Of a stretch of DNA of 64,000 nt, positions 60,558 to 64,000 are shown one piece after another. Location: assembly GCF_036226465.1 (NCBI RefSeq), contig NZ_CP108476.1, positions 6,696,001-6,760,000 on the forward strand. The letters run 5' to 3'. Position 1 is the stretch's first letter. Every line of letters starts with the position of its first letter. Position numbers and translations under genes: made by a program. The notes below the pieces were generated by a model, which worked only from the letters and a program-made list of their open reading frames with translations, was not told the DNA's origin and ran no database searches. Source of the DNA: Kitasatospora sp. NBC_01250 (GTDB taxonomy: Bacteria; Actinomycetota; Actinomycetes; Streptomycetales; Streptomycetaceae).

Positions 60558-60800
60558 ATGAGTAACGCCGTCCCCGTCCAGGGATACGACCCCGCCGGCG
60601 CGCCGGGCCTGGAGTGGATCAAGAGCAGCATGTGTCGGCCGACCCAGCTCGACGACTGCATCGGCCTCGCGGCCGACGGCGACCGGGTCCGCATCGGCAT
60701 CACCACGGACCCCGACCAGATCCCGCTCACCGCCACCCGCGACGAGCTCAGCGCCTTCGTGCGCGGCGCCCAGGCCGGCGACTTCGACCACCTGATCTGA
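60558..60800 (+). CDS. DUF397-like small protein
   Basis: An 80-residue protein after AAGGAGAG (60544-60551). The pattern W20-x-KSS (22-24), Cys26, DDC (32-34) and the ending LTATRDELSAFVRGAQAGDFDHL follows DUF397 (W-x-KSS...DCVEVA...F-x-x-F-x-x-G-x-x-x-GEFD). In streptomycetes DUF397 genes pair with XRE regulators in WhiJ-like developmental modules. Here the XRE gene is of another type and four genes away. The following oxygenase raises the possibility that this peptide is a substrate, which is speculation. Confidence 0.78.
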   Translation: MSNAVPVQGYDPAGAPGLEWIKSSMCRPTQLDDCIGLAADGDRVRIGITTDPDQIPLTATRDELSAFVRGAQAGDFDHLI

Positions 60801-60812
60801 CCCACCACCGCT

Positions 60813-60853
60813 GCGGGCTCCCCGTGTTCCTCCTCGGACCGGGGGGAGCCCGC
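60813..60853 (+). terminator. hairpin between DUF397-like gene and oxygenase gene
   Basis: GCGGGCTCCCC (60813-60823) pairs perfectly with GGGGAGCCCGC (60843-60853) around 19 bases. It could act as a partial terminator giving more peptide than enzyme transcript. Confidence 0.65.
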
Positions 60854-60885
60854 CCCGCCCGCACACCCATCCCAGGGGGCTGTAG

Positions 60886-61731
60886 ATGTCCACCCTCGCC
60901 CGTCTCGTTGGTGAGCCGCAGGAGTTCACTGCCGGTTGGCCCGCCGAGCCGACCGTCTACCAGCGCGACGCCGCCGACCTGGCCGAGCTGTTCACCCACG
61001 GCGACGCCCGCCGCATCGTCACCGATCCGGCCCTGCGGCCGATCGGCATGGGCATGGTCACCAGCGGCACGGCGCTGACCAGCGCCCCGGACGCCGACCA
61101 CCCGAGGGACACGCTGGTCCTCAACGGCCTGCACCTGTCGTGGCCGCCGCTGCGCGACGCCGCCCGGCTCCTGTCGGCCGAGCTGGGGCACCCGGTCACC
61201 GCCAACGTGTACCGCACCCCGGCCGACGCGACCGGGTACGGGCCGCACTGGGACACCCATCACGTGTTCCTCGCCCAGGTCGACGGCATGAAGGTCTGGC
61301 GCCTGCACCCGCCCGTGTTCACGGACCCGCTCGAACGGCATCCCTGGACCCGGGTCGGCCTCACCCAGGAGCAGCTCGACCAGATCCACCGCGTTGCGCG
61401 CACCGTGACCCTGACCGCAGGCCAGGTGCTGTACATCCCTCGCGGCTGGATCCACTTCGGCCACACCGAGGACCAGCAGTCCATCCACATCACCCTCGGC
61501 GTGCAGCTCCTGACACGGCACTGGGTCCTCCAGCAGCTCGCCGACCAGGCCGCCGAGCATCCCGAGATGCGTGCCGCCCTCCCGCCGAACCTCAGCGCGC
61601 TGCACGTCGAAGACATCGTGGGCGACACCACCAGCACGCTCCAGGCATGGCTGGCCGGCCTCGATCCGGCGCAGGCCGGCGGCCCGATCCACATCAGCCA
61701 GCAACTGGCCGTCTACGGGGTGACCCGCTGA
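60886..61731 (+). CDS. JmjC/cupin_4-type Fe(II), 2-oxoglutarate oxygenase
   Basis: A 281-residue protein. The iron triad is H121-x-D123 in GYGPHWDTHHVFLAQVDGMKVWRL and His190 in LYIPRGWIHFGHTEDQQSIHITLG, in the order and spacing of the MINA53/NO66/RoxA-like ribosomal oxygenases. NVYRTPADATG supplies the usual strand before the HxD motif. Known members hydroxylate protein side chains, often Arg or His of ribosomal proteins; some relatives act on peptide natural products. The winged-helix end of full RoxA enzymes is mostly absent. The ATG has AGGGGG upstream. Confidence 0.88.
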   Translation: MSTLARLVGEPQEFTAGWPAEPTVYQRDAADLAELFTHGDARRIVTDPALRPIGMGMVTSGTALTSAPDADHPRDTLVLNGLHLSWPPLRDAARLLSAELGHPVTANVYRTPADATGYGPHWDTHHVFLAQVDGMKVWRLHPPVFTDPLERHPWTRVGLTQEQLDQIHRVARTVTLTAGQVLYIPRGWIHFGHTEDQQSIHITLGVQLLTRHWVLQQLADQAAEHPEMRAALPPNLSALHVEDIVGDTTSTLQAWLAGLDPAQAGGPIHISQQLAVYGVTR

Positions 61732-62081
61732 CCGGGGCACGCTCCTCGGCCGGCTGGGGGCGCCACCGCCGCAAGTGCGGCGGGTGCCAGGCACCAGGCC
61801 CGCGCTTCCGTGACCACGAGACCGGGAGCGACTGGTGCGAGGCATGCATGCGCACCGTCGTCCTCGCTGAGAAGTGCTTCTGGTGCAGGACGGCCCTGCC
61901 CGCGCTGCGCGACCTGGACACCGGATACGCCTGGTGCGTCGGATGCGCTTCAGCCACCGTGTACAAGGGCGACCCGATCGACTACTACGAGGAACTCACG
62001 CCGGAGGCGGCCGCCTACTCGCAACTCCTGGCCAAGAGGTCGTTCAGCCGCCGTGACCGGAGCGCCGACGGGCCGGACTGA
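61728..62081 (+). CDS. tandem zinc-ribbon protein
   Basis: About 117 residues. Two similar units follow each other: KCGGC...RFRDHETGSDWCEACM and KCFWC...ALRDLDTGYAWCVGCA, each C-x2-C-x16-C-x2-C with a shared R-D-x-E/D-TG-x-x-WC core. This should bind two zinc ions. The C-terminal part is acidic, then basic. The start is uncertain: a CTG overlaps the oxygenase stop (CTGA), an ATG at 61647 would overlap the oxygenase by 85 bp, and ATG 61848 would delete the first unit. I recognise no characterised homolog. Confidence 0.65.
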   Translation: MTGARSSAGWGRHRRKCGGCQAPGPRFRDHETGSDWCEACMRTVVLAEKCFWCRTALPALRDLDTGYAWCVGCASATVYKGDPIDYYEELTPEAAAYSQLLAKRSFSRRDRSADGPD

Positions 62082-62118
62082 CGAGCTGATACGGGAGCAG
62101 GCAGAGGGGACTGTCGGC

Positions 62119-62143
62119 GGGTGCCGCCCGCTGGGCGGCACCC
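62119..62143 (+). terminator. terminator at the end of the insert operon
   Basis: GGGTGCCGCCC (62119-62129) pairs perfectly with GGGCGGCACCC (62133-62143) with a GCT loop, 38 bp past the last insert gene. The rest of 62144-62284 shows no gene. Confidence 0.82.
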
Positions 62144-62284
62144 TCTCACGACTTCCACTCCATCGGGGGTGGAACACCGCCACACGATCGCGTCGAACTG
62201 CCGCCGCAGGTCCGGGATCGGCCCCGCTCGTCCCGGATTGTGCATCCGCATCCCCGCAGGTCGTTCCCCTGACCTCGTACCTTC

Positions 62285-63322
62285 TCACACCCTCGGCTGC
62301 TGCTGGGTGATGCAGTGGATGCCGCCGCCGTTGGCGAAGATCTCGCGGGCGTCGACGAGTTCGATGGTGCGGCCGGGGAAGGCCTCGCCGAGGAGGTCGG
62401 CCGCCTCCTGGTCGCGGGGGTCGTCGAAGGCGCACAGGATGACGGCGCCGTTGGCCACGTAGTGGTTGATGTAGGAGTAGTCGACCGGCTCGCCGTCCTC
62501 GTCGTGCAGGACGGTGGGGGCGGGCAGCTCGACGACCTCCAGGCGGCGGCCGCGGGCGTCGGTGGCGGCGCGCAGGATGGCGACGAGCTCCTGGCAGACG
62601 GCGTGGTCCGGGTGGGCGGGGTCGGGCTGGACGTGGGCGACCACGACGCCGGGGCGCACGAAGGCGGCGACGATGTCGATGTGGCCGCGGGTGCCGAACT
62701 CGTCGTAGTCGCGGGTCAGTCCGCGCGGCAGCCAGATCGCCTTGGTGGTGCCGAGGTGGGCGTGCAGCTCGGCCTCCACCTCCTCCTTCGTCCAGTGGGC
62801 GTTGCGGCCCTCGCCGAGCTGGACGGTCTCGGTGACGAGCACGGTGCCCTCGCCGTCCACGTGGATGCCGCCGCCCTCGTTGATCAGGCGGGAGGCGAAG
62901 CGCTGGGCGTCCGTCAGTTCGCTGATGTGCTCGGCGATGTGCTGGTCGTGCTCCCAGCTGGCCCAGGACTGGGCGCCCCAGCCGTTGAAGATCCAGTCGG
63001 CGGTGGCCAGCGCGCCCTGGGCGTCGGTCAGGAAGCTGGGGCCGATGTCGCGCATCCAGGCGTCGTCCAGCGGGCGTTCGACGATCTCGACCTGCTCGGC
63101 GACGTACTCGCGGGCGGTGGCGGTCTCGCCGAGGTTGACGACCAGGGTCACCGGCTCGTAGCGGACGATGGTGTCGGCCACCCGGGCCCAGGCGAGCCGG
63201 GCGGCGTGCAGACCCTCGGGGGTGTCGAAGGTCTGGTTGGCGGTGGGGAAGGCCATCCAGGTGCGCTCGTGCGGGTGCCATTCGGCGGGCATCGAGTAGC
63301 CGAGCGAAGCGGGGGTGGTCAT
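62285..63322 (-). CDS. aguA: agmatine deiminase (peptidylarginine-deiminase fold)
   Basis: A 345-residue enzyme converting agmatine to N-carbamoylputrescine and ammonia. Family blocks: MPAEWHPHERTWMAFPT, DDAWMRDIGPSFL, GGGIHVDGEGTVLVTE, GTRGHIDIVAAFV and the catalytic C-terminal GGGIHCITQQQP with its Cys. The gene lies beside urease alpha, so both release ammonia from guanidino or urea nitrogen. The last 12 codons before PRV-stop fall in the 35-bp repeat shared with the left junction, so the final residues were supplied by the insert. Confidence 0.95.
   Translation of the reverse strand: MTTPASLGYSMPAEWHPHERTWMAFPTANQTFDTPEGLHAARLAWARVADTIVRYEPVTLVVNLGETATAREYVAEQVEIVERPLDDAWMRDIGPSFLTDAQGALATADWIFNGWGAQSWASWEHDQHIAEHISELTDAQRFASRLINEGGGIHVDGEGTVLVTETVQLGEGRNAHWTKEEVEAELHAHLGTTKAIWLPRGLTRDYDEFGTRGHIDIVAAFVRPGVVVAHVQPDPAHPDHAVCQELVAILRAATDARGRRLEVVELPAPTVLHDEDGEPVDYSYINHYVANGAVILCAFDDPRDQEAADLLGEAFPGRTIELVDAREIFANGGGIHCITQQQPRV
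62295..62329. repeat. 35-bp direct repeat, right copy (attR-like)
   Basis: Identical to 56670-56704 in the same orientation and inside the coding end of the agmatine deiminase gene. It marks the right boundary of the insert. Confidence 0.88.
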
Positions 63323-63351
63323 GGTGAGGGGTCCTCGGGGGTGGGGGAGGG

Positions 63352-64000
63352 TCAGAGGAAGTAGAGGCGGCTGAGCGAGACGCTCTCGGAGGGCTCGGAG
63401 CGCAGCGGTTCGCCGTCCAGCGAGACGAGCCCGGTGCCGGCGTCCACGCCGACCTGGCCGGTGCGGGCGTTGCGCACCAGGTCGCGCGGGCCGATGCCAC
63501 GGGTGCCGCGCACGCCCACCCGCCGTCGCCGGGTGGGGAGTTGGTCGGCGGCCCGGTCCAGGTAGGCGCCGTCGGCGGCGGCCTGGGCGACGAAGGCCAC
63601 CGAGAGGTCGGCGGCGGTGGCGCCGTGTGCGCCGAACTGCGGGCCCAGTACCAGGGGTTCGCAGCGGTCGGTGGAGGCGTTCGGGTCGCCCACCACGCCG
63701 TAGGCGGGGAAGCCGGACTTGAGGACCAGCTGCGGCTTGGCGCCGAAGTGGTCGGGCCGCCAGAGCACGATGTCGGCGAGCTTGCCGATCTCGATCGAGC
63801 CGACCTCGTGGGAAAGGCCGTGCGCGATGGCGGGGTTGATGGTGAGCTTGGCGATGTAGCGCAGCACCCGCTCGTTGTCGTCGCCGCCGTCGTGGGTGCC
63901 GTAGCCGCCGTCGGGGCCGTCCAGCGGCCCGCGTTCGGCCTTCATCTTGCCGGCCATCGCGAAGGTGCGCCGCACGGTCTCGCCGGCCCGGCCCATGCCC
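63352..64000 (-). CDS. ureC: urease alpha subunit, C-terminal part (5' end outside window)
   Basis: The reading frame runs off the window end. The visible 216 residues match the C-terminal third of urease alpha: MGRAGETVRRTFAMAGKMK, then YIAKLTINPAIAHGLSHEVGSIEIGKLADIVLWRPDHFGAKPQLVLKSGFPAYGVVGDPNAS, and the end SLSRLYFL. NPAIAHGLSHEVGSIE is a signature of the alpha subunit. It catalyses urea hydrolysis with nickel; the nickel ligands lie outside the window. The part visible is diverged from the common type (for example RNARTGQVGVDAGTGLVSLDGEP), as in the second urease of streptomycetes. Confidence 0.93.
   Translation of the reverse strand, partial: GMGRAGETVRRTFAMAGKMKAERGPLDGPDGGYGTHDGGDDNERVLRYIAKLTINPAIAHGLSHEVGSIEIGKLADIVLWRPDHFGAKPQLVLKSGFPAYGVVGDPNASTDRCEPLVLGPQFGAHGATAADLSVAFVAQAAADGAYLDRAADQLPTRRRRVGVRGTRGIGPRDLVRNARTGQVGVDAGTGLVSLDGEPLRSEPSESVSLSRLYFL

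Larger units (their letters stand above)
56670..62329. mobile_element. 5.6-kb genomic insert in the 3' end of agmatine deiminase gene
   Basis: Two 35-bp identical repeats bound the insert, and the left end retains the old gene terminus with its stop codon. Several genes inside, mainly the regulator at 57389, use clearly more A/T at third codon positions than the surrounding DNA. Cargo: flavoprotein, XRE-TPR regulator, primase-like small protein, terpene-synthase-like protein, 83-aa protein, DUF397-like peptide, JmjC/cupin_4 oxygenase, double zinc-ribbon protein. No integrase, transposase or transfer gene is visible, so it is either mobilised in trans or a reduced remnant. Confidence 0.75.

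Noticed and set aside
56670..62329. Prophage or conjugative element
   Set aside because: No integrase, phage structural, replication or transfer gene is visible in the insert. The adjacent amidase at 56008 lies outside the left repeat.

Overview
The window is high-GC actinobacterial DNA with very dense, mostly short-spaced genes, GTG/TTG starts, ATGA/GTGA stop-start overlaps and likely leaderless promoters. The gene set (SAV2148-type HEPN protein, DUF397-like protein, DUF574-type methyltransferase, treY/treZ/glgX block, nirA-cysHCDN sulfur operon, many secreted Ala/Pro-rich proteins, a chaplin-like peptide) points to Streptomycetaceae (Streptomyces, Kitasatospora or Streptacidiphilus). No rRNA, tRNA or CRISPR array was seen.

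Layout. 1-4.5 kb: 3' part of an MMPL exporter, a tiny chaplin-like secreted peptide, a MarR regulator divergent from a metallo-beta-lactamase-fold hydrolase, coaE and a VOC protein. 4.5-7.6 kb: a SAM methyltransferase, then soxR divergent from a split transketolase pair, with a 20-bp perfect SoxR-box palindrome in the promoter of the transketolase. 7.6-13.7 kb: treZ, treY and glgX (glycogen/trehalose metabolism), with an 18-bp perfect palindrome over the treY start codon. 14-19 kb: HEPN protein and an iron uptake operon (EfeU-EfeO fusion plus Tat-exported EfeB) behind an iron-box-like site. 19-27 kb: exonuclease, polysaccharide deacetylase, an aminoglycoside-phosphotransferase-like protein and two divergent MMPL exporters sharing a palindrome-rich control region. 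27-36 kb: cold-shock protein with a terminator-like hairpin in its leader, DEAD-box helicase, YjbR protein, type-B carboxylesterase, Ser/Thr kinase, PhzF, DHA2 MFS exporter.

36-46 kb is a sulfur assimilation block read on the minus strand: leader peptide, sulfite reductase (nirA type), zinc-ribbon mini-protein, cysH, cysC, cysD, cysN, a coupled 37-codon ORF, an SsuABC-like transporter and a sirohydrochlorin chelatase supplying siroheme. 46-56.6 kb: YihY membrane protein, rsgA, an Ada-AlkA repair fusion, MarR, a DUF305/DUF3105 pair, secreted and PP2C-like proteins, TetR, amidase.

56.66-62.33 kb is the most unusual region. A 5.6-kb insert lies between two identical 35-bp copies of the 3' end of the agmatine deiminase gene. 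The left copy still encodes the old C-terminus and stop codon. The insert carries a flavoprotein, an XRE-TPR regulator, a small primase-like protein, a class I terpene-synthase-like protein, a coupled 83-aa protein, a DUF397-like peptide, a JmjC/cupin_4 oxygenase and a protein with two tandem zinc ribbons. No integrase is visible. I consider it a candidate undescribed mobile biosynthetic or regulatory cassette. The window closes with agmatine deiminase and the 3' part of urease alpha subunit.
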